Assembly: GCF_004011865.1 (NCBI RefSeq)
Contig: NZ_RKLP01000007.1
Span: forward strand, 248,001 to 312,000
Reading direction: 5' to 3'
DNA length: 64,000 bases
DNA from: Prescottella agglutinans
Lineage (GTDB): Bacteria; Actinomycetota; Actinomycetes; Mycobacteriales; Mycobacteriaceae
In this document: positions 34,694-43,228 of the stretch, piece by piece
Layout: each line of letters opens with the position of its first letter
Numbering within the stretch: position 1 is the stretch's first letter
Program-made: the position numbers and the translations under genes
Notes under the pieces: model-generated
Told to the model about the DNA's origin: nothing
The model's input: only the letters and a program-made list of their open reading frames with translations
Databases searched by the model: none

Positions 34694-35959
34694 GTGAGCA
34701 CCGTCCCCCACGACTTCCTGGCGGCACACCTGCCGGCGTACGACCTCGCCGCCCACGCCGTCGCGGCTCTGGAGACCGCGGCGAACAACGCGCGCGCAGC
34801 GCTGGGCCTACCGCCGCACGAGGCGGCACCGAATCCGGAGCGGATCGCCGCATCCTTCGCGGGCGACAAGATGTTTCGCCTCGCCGGCAGGCCGGTGGCG
34901 GGGTTCGCGGAACTGTCGGGGTTCTTCGCGACGTCCGACGGGTGGGTCCGCACGCACGCGAACTATCCGCACCACCGCGCCCGACTGCTCGACGCACTCG
35001 GTCTCGACGGGTCCTGCGATCGCGAACGATTCCGGCGACAGGTCGCGGCGCTGACGGCCGCCGACGTCGAGGAGCGGGCCGCCGCCGCGGGCGCGATCGC
35101 CGTCCGGGTGCGCAGCGAAAGCGAGTGGGCCGCATCCGAACCGGGCCGCGCCGCGGCGTCCGGTGATCTCGTCACCGTCCGGGTGCGCGCCGACCGAGGT
35201 CGGCGGCGGGCGTCCGGCACGGGCCCGGCGCCCCTGGCGAGTGTGCGCGTCCTCGACCTGACCCGGGTGATCGCGGGGCCCGTCGCCTCCCGCGCGCTCG
35301 CGCTTCTCGGCGCCGACGTGCTGCGCATCGATCCTCCGCACCTGCCGGAGATCGAGTTGCAGCACCTCGAGACCGGGCAGGGCAAGCGGTCGGCGCGGCT
35401 CGACCTGCGGAAGCCGGACGGGCTCGCCACCTTCCGGGCTCTGCTCGCCGACGCCGACATCCTCCTGACCGGCTACCGGCCCGGCTCGCTCGAGGCGTTG
35501 ATCGGCGAGCCCGGATCGGGTCGGCCCGGTCTGGTGCACGGCCGGGTCTGCGCGTGGGGGCGCACCGGGCCGTGGGCCGGGCGACGCGGGTTCGACAGCA
35601 TCGTGCAGGCCGCGTCGGGCATCGCGCTGATCGAAGGTGACGCGGGACGGCCCGGTGCGCTCCCGGCGCAGGCCCTCGATCACGCCTCCGGCTACCTGCT
35701 GGCCGCAGGCGCGATCGACGCGCTCGTCGACGGGCGGCGCGACGGCGCCGGACGCGACGTCGACGTCTCCCTGGCGCGGACCGCGGCGTGGCTGCTCGAC
35801 CGACCGAACCGTCGGCAGTCGCCCCCGCCGGCGCGACTGCCCGGTCCCGACACCGTCGTCACCCATGGCGAGATCACCACGGCCCGACCGGTGCTCGCGG
35901 AGTTCGACGACTACCCGTTCCCGGCGCGCACCTGGGGAGCCGACGCGCCGCGCTGGTGA
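34694..35959 (+). CDS. CoA transferase family III (CaiB/BaiF)
   Basis: 421 residues from the GTG at 34694. The first 170 residues form a divergent partial CoA-transferase lobe; from about 180 the typical features appear: VRVLDLTRVIAGPVASRALALLGADVLRID, then QGKRSARLDLRKPDG and a GFDSIVQAASGIA stretch. The catalytic Asp is probably that in QALDHASGY. The enzyme would swap CoA between carboxylic acids. The C-terminus converges with the thiolase gene 12 bp away. Substrate unknown. Confidence 0.82.
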   Translation: MSTVPHDFLAAHLPAYDLAAHAVAALETAANNARAALGLPPHEAAPNPERIAASFAGDKMFRLAGRPVAGFAELSGFFATSDGWVRTHANYPHHRARLLDALGLDGSCDRERFRRQVAALTAADVEERAAAAGAIAVRVRSESEWAASEPGRAAASGDLVTVRVRADRGRRRASGTGPAPLASVRVLDLTRVIAGPVASRALALLGADVLRIDPPHLPEIELQHLETGQGKRSARLDLRKPDGLATFRALLADADILLTGYRPGSLEALIGEPGSGRPGLVHGRVCAWGRTGPWAGRRGFDSIVQAASGIALIEGDAGRPGALPAQALDHASGYLLAAGAIDALVDGRRDGAGRDVDVSLARTAAWLLDRPNRRQSPPPARLPGPDTVVTHGEITTARPVLAEFDDYPFPARTWGADAPRW

Positions 35960-35971
35960 TGGGCCTCGATC

Positions 35972-37138
35972 TCACAGCCGCTCGATGACGGTGGCGTTCG
36001 CCAGCCCGCCGGCCTCGCACATCACCTGCAACCCGTACCGGCCGCCGCGTTGTTCGAGCACGTCGACCAGGCTGGTGGCCAGGCGCGCCCCGGAGGCCCC
36101 GAGCGGGTGACCGATGGAGATCGCGCCGCCGTTGACGTTGACCTTGCTCATGTCGGCGCCCGTCTCGGCCTGCCAGGCGAGCACCACCGACGCGAACGCC
36201 TCGTTCACCTCGAAGGCGTCGATGTCGGCGAGGGTGAGGCCCGCGCGGTCGAGAACCTTGCGCGTCGCCGGGATGATGCCGGTCAGCATCAGGATCGGGT
36301 CGTCGCCGACCACGGCGAACGAGTGCAGACGGGCCCGCGGCCGCAGCCCGAGCCGCGCGGCCGCCTCCTCGCTGGTGACCAGGACGGCCGCGGACCCGTC
36401 GTTGACCGGAGAACTGTTGCCCGCCGTCACCTTCCAGTCCACATCCGGGTAGCGCGCGGCCCAGTCCTCGCTGTAGAAGGCCGGCCGGAGCCCGGCGAGG
36501 ACGTCGGTCGTGGTGCCGGGCCGGATCGTCTCGTCGATGCGCAGGTCGTTCACGTAGGTGACCTGGCCGTCGAGCAGGCCGTCCTTCCAGGCCCGCACCG
36601 CGCGTTCGTGCGAGATGGCGGAGAACTCGTCGAGCTGGGCGCGGGACAGGTTCCACTTCTGCGCGATCAGCTCGGCGCTGATCCCCTGCGGCACCAGACC
36701 GTTGCCGTACCGGGCCGCGACCCGCGGCCCGAAGAAGTCCCTGCCGGCGGACTGGCTGCCGATGGGGATCCGGCTCATCGACTCGACACCCGACGCCACC
36801 ACCACGTCGTACGCCCCGGCGATCACGCCCTGGGCGGCGAAGTGCAAGGCCTGCTGGCTGCTGCCGCACTGCCGGTCGACGGTCACACCCGGGACCGTCT
36901 CCGGGTATCCGGCGGCCAGCAGCGCCCATCGAGCGGTGTTGCCCGACTGTTCGCCGATCTGCCCGACCGCGCCGCTGATGACGTCGTCGATACGGCCGGG
37001 GTCGATCCCCGTGCGTTCGACGAGCGCGCGGAGCGTCGCCGCGTGGAGATCCACCGGATGGACCTCGGAGTACGCACCACCGGGTTTCCCCTTGGCGAGC
37101 GGGGTGCGGACGGCGTCCACGATGACTGCTGTGTTCAT
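35972..37138 (-). CDS. Thiolase (acetyl-CoA acetyltransferase/3-ketoacyl-CoA thiolase)
   Basis: 388 residues. The nucleophile Cys is in VDRQCGSSQQAL (about 88), the catalytic His in NGGAISIGHPLGASGAR and the second Cys in VMCEAGGLANA. All thiolase hallmarks are present, including NEAFASV. It either condenses acetyl-CoA units or cleaves 3-ketoacyl-CoA. It follows the interrupted SDR gene by 15 bp, suggesting an operon for a fatty- or aromatic-acid pathway. Confidence 0.9.
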   Translation of the reverse strand: MNTAVIVDAVRTPLAKGKPGGAYSEVHPVDLHAATLRALVERTGIDPGRIDDVISGAVGQIGEQSGNTARWALLAAGYPETVPGVTVDRQCGSSQQALHFAAQGVIAGAYDVVVASGVESMSRIPIGSQSAGRDFFGPRVAARYGNGLVPQGISAELIAQKWNLSRAQLDEFSAISHERAVRAWKDGLLDGQVTYVNDLRIDETIRPGTTTDVLAGLRPAFYSEDWAARYPDVDWKVTAGNSSPVNDGSAAVLVTSEEAAARLGLRPRARLHSFAVVGDDPILMLTGIIPATRKVLDRAGLTLADIDAFEVNEAFASVVLAWQAETGADMSKVNVNGGAISIGHPLGASGARLATSLVDVLEQRGGRYGLQVMCEAGGLANATVIERL

Positions 37139-37153
37139 GACGGTTATCCCTTC

Positions 37154-37846
37154 TCAGTCGGTCCTGATCGCACCGGTGGTGAGGGCGGACAGGTTCGAAC
37201 GCACCTGCTGGGTGAGTTCGTCGGCAAGAGCCTCGTCGGAGCCCGTGGTCAGGGCGTCGAGAATGCGCGTGACGATGACGACCGGGTCCGACTTCGGCAC
37301 GTCGAGCCCGGCGGTCATCGGTGTGTCGGTGTAGCCCAGGTGGGCGCCGAGCACCTGGGTGCCCTGGTCGGCGAGTTCGAGCCGCAACGTGTTGGTCAGC
37401 CCCCACAGCGCCGCCTTCGACGGGCTGTATGCCCCCGGGGTCGCCAGCCAACTCAGCACCGAGTGCACGTCGACGATCGCTCCACCGCCCGCGGCGGCCA
37501 ATGCCGGCGCGAACGCCCGGGTCATCTATAGCGGGCCGAACACGTTGGTCTCGAACGTGTCCCGAATCTCCTCGATCGGCGAGGTCACCAACGAGCGGGG
37601 GCCGACGACGCCGGCGTTGTTCACGAGCACGGTCACATCCGGGGCCGCCTCGGCGGCCGCGGAGATCGAGCCCGCGTCGGTGACGTCCAGCTGTAGCGGG
37701 CGGACACGATCGTCGGGCCAGTCCAGTTCCCTTCGGGCCGCGGCGTACACCTTGGTCGCTCCGCGTTCGAGGAACTGCCGGACGAACTCTCGTCCCAAAC
37801 CCCCGCCGGCACCGGTGACCAGCACCACGCTTCCTTCGATCTGCAT
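37154..37846 (-). pseudogene. SDR-family oxidoreductase broken by an in-frame amber codon
   Basis: One continuous frame codes for a 230-residue SDR: ATG 37846, nucleotide-binding VTGAGGGLGREF, LVNNAGVVG, then ETNVFGPL followed by TAG (37526-37528) and at once ATG ACC CGG, continuing MTRAFAPALAA, with the catalytic DVHSVLSW and YSPSK motifs in the second part. No frameshift is present, only the stop, where relatives would have a sense codon (FGPL-x-MTRA). The stop directly abuts an ATG, so restart of translation or readthrough could still yield product; otherwise the gene is dead. It is upstream of the thiolase gene in the same direction. Confidence 0.75.
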
Positions 37847-37897
37847 CGGATACCACCTCTGGATCGGTTCTTTGAAGCCAGTTCCGACGCTACACTC

Positions 37898-37920
37898 TGA
37901 CTACGGGTCAATGAAGTCAG
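37898..37920. promoter_or_regulatory. Possible operator between the SDR and HxlR genes
   Basis: TGAC-5-GTCA (37898-37910) is a short inverted repeat. TGAAGTCAG (37912-37920) repeats TGAAGCCAG at 37873-37881. These lie in the divergent 94-bp gap and could be bound by the HxlR product; no promoter box is convincing. Confidence 0.3.
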
Positions 37921-37940
37921 CATCTTGTGAGGTGGACCAC

Positions 37941-38417
37941 ATGCAACTCCGTGCACCGTTGGACGACAGGTCGTCCTGGTCGGCGATCGGACACTGCCCG
38001 ATCGAGAAGGCGATGGGAGTGGTCGGCTCCCGGCCGGCGATGCTGATCATGCGCGAGGCGCACTACGGCACCCGACGCTTCGACGACTTCGTCACCCGCG
38101 TCGGCCTGGCACCCGCGACCGCTGCCACACACCTGCGCGCCCTCACCGACGCGGGCCTGGTCGCGCGGCAGCCCTACCGGGAGGAAGGGGTCCGCACCCG
38201 GGACGAGTACGTCCTGACCCGGGCCGGAATCGACCTGATGCCCGTGGTCATCGGCCTCTTCGAGTGGGGCGCCAAGTACGCGGGCGGCGCCGACCGACTC
38301 GAGTTCGCCCACTCCGGCTGCGGCGAGCCCGTCGCGCTCCGGGTGGAGTGCGCGGCCGATCACCAGGTCGACGCCGACGACGTCGAGGTGCGACTCGCGG
38401 AGCGGGCGCGCGCCTGA
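37941..38417 (+). CDS. HxlR-family transcriptional regulator
   Basis: 158 residues from ATG 37941 behind GAGGTGG. The winged helix of the HxlR family fills about 15-110: CPIEKAMGVVGSRPAMLIMREA (with the conserved Cys and Pro of redox- or quinone-sensing members), FDDFVTRVGLAPATAATHLRALTDAGLV and a PYREEGVRTRDEYVLT wing. The C-terminal 45 residues hold two further cysteines (HSGCGEPV, VECAAD) that could sense metals or electrophiles. Divergent from the SDR-thiolase unit, its likely target. Confidence 0.87.
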   Translation: MQLRAPLDDRSSWSAIGHCPIEKAMGVVGSRPAMLIMREAHYGTRRFDDFVTRVGLAPATAATHLRALTDAGLVARQPYREEGVRTRDEYVLTRAGIDLMPVVIGLFEWGAKYAGGADRLEFAHSGCGEPVALRVECAADHQVDADDVEVRLAERARA

Positions 38418-38505
38418 CCGTCGTCGTCCGCCGAACAACTGCGCGAGGCCGCCGACCAGCGCATACTCGAACCGGTGGCCGAACGGCCGCCGCGATGGGA
38501 GAGGG

Positions 38506-40164
38506 ATGGCACAGCCCGCGATCCTCAGCGTCGACGACGACCCGAGTGTCTCCCGTGCCATCGCCAGGGACCTGCGCCGACGCTACGGGGACAGGTACCG
38601 GATCGTCCGGGCCCAGTCCGGCGACGAGGCACTGGCGGCGCTCAAGGAGATGAAGCTGCGCGGCGACGCCGTCGCGGTCCTGCTCGCCGACCAGCGGATG
38701 CCGGGAATGAGCGGCATCGAGCTCCTGGAGCAGGGCATGGACCTGTACCCGGCCGCCAGGCGGGTACTGCTCACCGCCTACGCCGACACCGACGCCGCGA
38801 TCGACGCGATCAACATCGTCGACCTCGACCACTACCTGCTCAAGCCGTGGGACCCGCCTGAGGAGAAGCTCTATCCGGCGCTCGACGCCCTGCTCGAAGC
38901 CTGGATCACCGCCGACCGCAGACCCGTCACCGAGATCCGGATCGTCGGGCACCGGTGGTCGGCGCGCTCCTCGGACGTGCGCGAGTTCCTGGCCCGCAAT
39001 CAACTCCCCTATCGGTGGTACATGTCCGACGAGCCGGAGGGCGAGCGGCTACTCGAGGCCGCGGGCGCCGACGGCATCCGGCTACCCGTGGTGATCATGG
39101 GTGACGGCGACGCGCTGGTCGAGCCGACGGACTCGGAGCTGGCAGCCCATGTGGGACTGGCCACCACCCCGACGTCGGACTTCTACGACCTCGTCGTCAT
39201 CGGCGGCGGCCCGGCGGGACTCGGCGCGGCGGTGTACGGGGCGTCGGAGGGCCTGCGCACCGTGGTCGTCGAGCGGACCGCCACCGGCGGGCAGGCGGGC
39301 CAGAGTTCCCGGATCGAGAACTATCTCGGCTTCCCGGACGGATTGTCCGGCGCCCAGCTCACCGACCGCGCGCGCAGGCAGGCCGCCAAGTTCGGCGCCG
39401 AGGTGATCACCACCCGCGACGTCGTCGCCCTCGAGGTGAACGGGTCCGCGCGCACCGTCCGGTGCGCCGACGGGGCCATGCTGCACGCGCACACGGTCAT
39501 CCTCGCGATGGGGGTGTCGTATCGGCAGCTGTCGGCACCTGGATTGAGCGAGTTCACCGGGCGGGGTGTGTATTACGGCTCGGCGGTGACGGAGGCCGCG
39601 CGATGCACCGACGACGACGTGTACGTGATCGGCGGCGCGAACTCGGCCGGACAGGCGGCGGTCTATCTCGCGAGGGGCGCCCGGTCGGTGACCATCGTGG
39701 TGCGTGCAGGCTCGCTCGACGACTCCATGTCGCACTACCTGATTCAGCAGATCCGGCAGAACCCGAGAATCACGGTCCGGGCGTGCTCGGAAGTGGTCGG
39801 CGTGGACGGCGACGACCACCTGGAGCGGATCACGCTGCGCGACAACACCACCGGACGCACCGAGACCGTCGACGCGCACTGGCTCTTCCTGTTCATCGGT
39901 GCCGCGCCGCGAACCGACTGGCTCGACGGCGTGGTGATGCGTGACGACGACGGATACGTAGTCTCCGGGCCGGATCTGATCGTCGGCGGCAAGCGGCCGC
40001 CCGGCTGGGAACTCGAGCGGCCGCCGCACCAACTGGAGACCAGCGTGCCCGGGGTCTTCGTGGCCGGGGACGTGCGCGCCGACTCCGCGAAACGGGTGGC
40101 CTCCGCAGTCGGCGAGGGCGCTATGGCGGTGATGCTCGTGCACCGATACCTGGCCCAGCCATGA
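38506..40164 (+). CDS. Response regulator fused to thioredoxin-reductase-like FAD oxidoreductase
   Basis: 552 residues in three parts. Residues 1-130 are a receiver domain with acidic Asp10-12, phospho-acceptor Asp62 in LLADQRMPG, LLTAY and the LLKPW lysine. Residues about 140-215 resemble a thioredoxin/glutaredoxin-like domain. From about 225 comes a thioredoxin-reductase-type flavoprotein: VVIGGGPAGLGAAVYG, TGGQAGQSSRIENYLG and VFVAGDVRADSAKRVASAVGEGA. The redox CxxC of TrxR is absent: the region reads EAARCTDDDVYVIGG with a single Cys367. It overlaps the kinase gene by 4 bp. Phosphorylation may gate flavin redox chemistry; no DNA-binding domain exists. Confidence 0.88.
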   Translation: MAQPAILSVDDDPSVSRAIARDLRRRYGDRYRIVRAQSGDEALAALKEMKLRGDAVAVLLADQRMPGMSGIELLEQGMDLYPAARRVLLTAYADTDAAIDAINIVDLDHYLLKPWDPPEEKLYPALDALLEAWITADRRPVTEIRIVGHRWSARSSDVREFLARNQLPYRWYMSDEPEGERLLEAAGADGIRLPVVIMGDGDALVEPTDSELAAHVGLATTPTSDFYDLVVIGGGPAGLGAAVYGASEGLRTVVVERTATGGQAGQSSRIENYLGFPDGLSGAQLTDRARRQAAKFGAEVITTRDVVALEVNGSARTVRCADGAMLHAHTVILAMGVSYRQLSAPGLSEFTGRGVYYGSAVTEAARCTDDDVYVIGGANSAGQAAVYLARGARSVTIVVRAGSLDDSMSHYLIQQIRQNPRITVRACSEVVGVDGDDHLERITLRDNTTGRTETVDAHWLFLFIGAAPRTDWLDGVVMRDDDGYVVSGPDLIVGGKRPPGWELERPPHQLETSVPGVFVAGDVRADSAKRVASAVGEGAMAVMLVHRYLAQP

Positions 40165-41594
40165 GCGCCGCGCCGCCGTGCACGCCGGAGGAACTGCGGA
40201 CACTGTTCCTCTTCGAGAAGCTGGACGACGACCAGCTCGGACAGCTGTGCCGGGCCGGGCGGATCGAGGTCGTCGAGCCGGGCCCGGTGTTCCGCGAGGG
40301 CGATACCGCGACGTGCTTCTACGTGCTCGTCGAGGGATCGGTCGTGCTCACCAAGCTCTCGGGCAGCCACGACGTGGAGATGGTGCGTACCTCGCACCGT
40401 GGCGCCTACGCGGGCGCCTGGACCGCCTACATGGGCGACCGCGTGCCGCAGGTCTACAGCAGCTCGATGACGGTGCCCGAGCGGTCCATCTTCTTCGTCC
40501 TGGACGCCGCCGACTTCGCCCGCTTCGTGGCGGAGTGGTTCCCGATGGCGATCCACCTGCTCGAGGGGCTGTTCTTCGGGAACCAGAACGCCCGCGAGAT
40601 CCTCGACCAACGGGAGCGACTGCTCGCCCTCGGTTCCCTGTCGGCCGGGCTGACCCACGAGCTGAACAACCCGGCAGCGGCTGCGGTCAGGGCGACGTCC
40701 TCGCTGCGGGATCGGGTCGCCGGAATGCGCCACAAGCTGGGGATGATCGCCTCGGGCGCCTACGAACCCGCGACCCTCCGGGGACTGATCGGCATCCAGG
40801 AGGAGGCCGTCGAACTCGTCGCGAAGGCGCCGACGCTCAGCCCACTGGAGACGTCGGACCGGGAGGACGCCCTCGGCGAGTGGCTCGAGGACCACGACAT
40901 CACGGGAAGCTGGAACATCGCACCGACCTTCGTGCAGGCCGGGCTCGACGTAGCCTGGCTCGAGCGGGTCGCGGCCGCGGTCGAGCCGCCCGTCCTCGCC
41001 GGTGCCGTCGCGTGGCTCAACTACACCATCGAGACCGAACTGCTGATGAACGAGATCTCGGACTCCACTACCCGGATCAGCTCGTTGGTCGGCGCCGCCA
41101 AGCAGTACTCGCAGATGGACCGTGCGCCGTTCCAGGTCTCGGACGTGCACGACCTGCTCGACAGCACGCTGGTGATGCTGAGCGGCAAGATCGGCGACGG
41201 CATCGACGTCGTCAAGGACTACGACCACGGCCTGCCACGCGTGCCGTCCAACGCCGCCGAACTCAATCAGGTGTGGACCAACCTCATCGACAACGCGGTG
41301 GCCGCCATGGACGGCCGCGGCACGCTCACCGTCCGCACCTACCGCGACGGGGACTGCCTCGCCGTGGCGATCGCGGACACGGGGAGCGGGATCCCCGAGG
41401 CGATCCGCGGCCGGATCTTCGAACCGTTCTTCACCACCAAGCCGGTCGGCGAAGGGACCGGACTCGGCCTCGACATCTCGTGGAGGATCGTGAACAGGCA
41501 CGGGGGCGACATCCGCGTGACGTCTCAGCCGGGACGGACCGAGTTCGTGGTGCGCGTCCCGCTCGTCTCACCGGAAGGAGACACCGATGAGTGA
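40161..41594 (+). CDS. Sensor histidine kinase with cyclic-nucleotide-binding-type (Crp-like) input domain
   Basis: 477 residues without membrane segments. Residues about 10-130 are a cNMP-binding beta barrel (FLFEKLDDDQLGQL, VFREGDTATCFYVLVEGSVVL). The kinase core follows: phospho-His166 in LTHELNNPAAA, N-box LIDNAV, G1 DTGSGIP, F-box FEPFFTTK and G2 GEGTGLGLD. A 200-residue helical region separates the H-box from the ATPase. Its ATG overlaps the stop of the receiver-oxidoreductase gene, its presumed partner, and its own 3' end overlaps the zinc-finger gene by 8 bp. A cytosolic ligand (nucleotide or redox state) probably switches it. Confidence 0.9.
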   Translation: MSAAPPCTPEELRTLFLFEKLDDDQLGQLCRAGRIEVVEPGPVFREGDTATCFYVLVEGSVVLTKLSGSHDVEMVRTSHRGAYAGAWTAYMGDRVPQVYSSSMTVPERSIFFVLDAADFARFVAEWFPMAIHLLEGLFFGNQNAREILDQRERLLALGSLSAGLTHELNNPAAAAVRATSSLRDRVAGMRHKLGMIASGAYEPATLRGLIGIQEEAVELVAKAPTLSPLETSDREDALGEWLEDHDITGSWNIAPTFVQAGLDVAWLERVAAAVEPPVLAGAVAWLNYTIETELLMNEISDSTTRISSLVGAAKQYSQMDRAPFQVSDVHDLLDSTLVMLSGKIGDGIDVVKDYDHGLPRVPSNAAELNQVWTNLIDNAVAAMDGRGTLTVRTYRDGDCLAVAIADTGSGIPEAIRGRIFEPFFTTKPVGEGTGLGLDISWRIVNRHGGDIRVTSQPGRTEFVVRVPLVSPEGDTDE

Positions 41595-41937
41595 TATCGA
41601 GGGGATCGATCTGCAGGTGCCACCCAGCGGGGTGGGCTGCGCGGACTGCGAGGCGGTCGGAGGCTGGTGGGTGCACCTGCGCCGCTGCGCGCAATGCGGT
41701 CACATCGGTTGCTGCGACACGTCGCCGGCGCAGCACGCGAGTGCGCACGCCGCGGCGAGCGGCCACCCGCTCATCCAGAGCTTCGAGCCGGGCGAGACCT
41801 GGTACTTCGACTACCGGACCCAGCAGATGTACGACGACGGCCCGGGGTTGGCCCCGCCGCGGCACCATCCGGCCGACCAACCGGTGCCCGGTCCGGCCGG
41901 GCGTGTACCCGCGGACTGGGAGGCGCACGTCCACTGA
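41587..41937 (+). CDS. UBP-type zinc finger protein
   Basis: 116 residues, one ZnF-UBP domain as in eukaryotic deubiquitinases: Cys18/Cys21 (CADC), Cys34/Cys37 (CAQC), Cys42-43, His50, His54 and His60 in the HASAHAAASGHPL stretch, then WYFDYRTQQM. In eukaryotes the fold grips the free C-terminal Gly-Gly of ubiquitin. Bacterial copies next to the receiver-oxidoreductase and kinase are recurrent. Its ATG lies inside the kinase gene, behind GGAAGGAGA, showing tight coupling. Its ligand here is unknown. Confidence 0.9.
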   Translation: MSDIEGIDLQVPPSGVGCADCEAVGGWWVHLRRCAQCGHIGCCDTSPAQHASAHAAASGHPLIQSFEPGETWYFDYRTQQMYDDGPGLAPPRHHPADQPVPGPAGRVPADWEAHVH

Positions 41938-41970
41938 CCGCCGGCCGAACCGCCGCCGGAAGTTCGACGA

Positions 41971-42684
41971 CTAGTCGGTCGCGGTTCGCGCCCGTGGGGC
42001 CGACAGATGCCCGCGAGCGCCGTCGGCCTCGAGCACGCCGAGCACGATGAGCGCCTGGGCCGCGATGTAGGTCGCCATCACCCAGAAGCCCTCGACCGGC
42101 GGGGTGAACCAGTCGGCGAACGCGCCCATCGCGATCATCCCGTCGGAGACCAGGAACAGGCCGCCGCCGATCGCGGCGGTGCGATCGACACCCGCCGCCA
42201 GGACAGCCATGGTGCCGAGCGCCGCGCCGTACACGAGCGCCGGGACCAGCAGCGCGCCCGCCCCGGGTGCGCACGCCGCGATCAGCAGCGCCACCGCGAA
42301 CGCGTACGCCACCACCCCGCCGCGATTGCGCCGCAGCACTGCGCCGGTGGTGAACGGCGCGAACGCGGCGATGTAGGTGATCTGAGCGAGCAGGAAGAAT
42401 CCCACCATCAGCAGGAAAGCAATGTCGCCGTCCGCCAGATCCGGCGCGGAGTCACCGAGCCATGAGAACCCCAGCGCGACGAGTGTCAGGACGACCAGTC
42501 GACTGCGGGGGGCGGCGGTGGACAGCCACAGCACCACCGCGAGCACCGGCATCAGGAACCACTGCGTGACGTCCGCTGCGGTGTCCGCACCGACGAGTTG
42601 CGCCGCCAGGTGCACGACGGCCAGCACCGCGAATGCTGCCCACGCGGCCCGAATCGGTGTGTTCCACTCCCTTTGCACGGTCAC
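41971..42684 (-). CDS. TMEM86/YhhN-family membrane protein (lysoplasmalogenase-like)
   Basis: 237 residues with about eight hydrophobic helices. The YhhN/TMEM86 family motifs are visible, e.g. LGFSWLGDSAPD with conserved Asp, and FLVSDGMIA near 190. The animal homologue hydrolyses the vinyl-ether bond of lysoplasmalogen; bacterial substrates are not established. GTG start at 42684. It faces the redox signalling operon tail to tail. Confidence 0.83.
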   Translation of the reverse strand: MTVQREWNTPIRAAWAAFAVLAVVHLAAQLVGADTAADVTQWFLMPVLAVVLWLSTAAPRSRLVVLTLVALGFSWLGDSAPDLADGDIAFLLMVGFFLLAQITYIAAFAPFTTGAVLRRNRGGVVAYAFAVALLIAACAPGAGALLVPALVYGAALGTMAVLAAGVDRTAAIGGGLFLVSDGMIAMGAFADWFTPPVEGFWVMATYIAAQALIVLGVLEADGARGHLSAPRARTATD

Positions 42685-42724
42685 ATGCTAGGGCGCGCCC
42701 GGCCGCCGCAGACGGGATCCGACC

Positions 42725-43228
42725 ATGTCCGCAATGATGAATGCCATGGCAGCAGAACACAGCTACGCCCTCGACGTCGCCTGGACCGGTAACCGCGGCA
42801 CCGGAACCAGCGGCTACCGGGACTACGACCGCGAGCACACAGTGACGGCGCCGGGGAAGCCGCCGCTGCGCGGCAGCGCCGACCCCGCATTCCGCGGAGA
42901 CAGGGACGCATGGAACCCGGAGGAGTTGCTGGTGGCCGCCCTGTCCCAGTGCCACATGCTGTCGTACCTCGCGCTCGCCGCGGCGGAGGGCGTCGTCGTC
43001 AGCGGGTACACCGATCATCCGACCGGACGGATGCAGACGCACCCCGACGGGTCGGGCGAGTTCACCGAGGTGGTCCTGGCGCCGCGGGTGCTGGTGGCGG
43101 ACCCGTCCATGGTGGCGGCTGCCGAGCGACTCCACGCCGACGCGCACGGCAAGTGCTTCATCGCACGCTCGGTGAACTTTCCCGTCGAACACCGGGCGGA
43201 CATCGCCGTCGAGGGGGCGGCGCGATGA
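42725..43228 (+). CDS. OsmC-family protein
   Basis: 167 residues. The OsmC fold is evident: AWTGNRGTGTSGYRDYDREH, then NPEELLVAALSQCHMLSYL with a Cys at the peroxidatic-partner site and late VNFPVEHRADI. The first conserved Cys of the classical Ohr/OsmC pair is not seen, so this is the single-Cys type and peroxidase activity is unsure. The start could be any of the in-frame ATGs at 42725, 42734, 42737 or 42746. It overlaps the nucleoside hydrolase gene by 4 bp (ATGA). Confidence 0.85.
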   Translation: MSAMMNAMAAEHSYALDVAWTGNRGTGTSGYRDYDREHTVTAPGKPPLRGSADPAFRGDRDAWNPEELLVAALSQCHMLSYLALAAAEGVVVSGYTDHPTGRMQTHPDGSGEFTEVVLAPRVLVADPSMVAAAERLHADAHGKCFIARSVNFPVEHRADIAVEGAAR

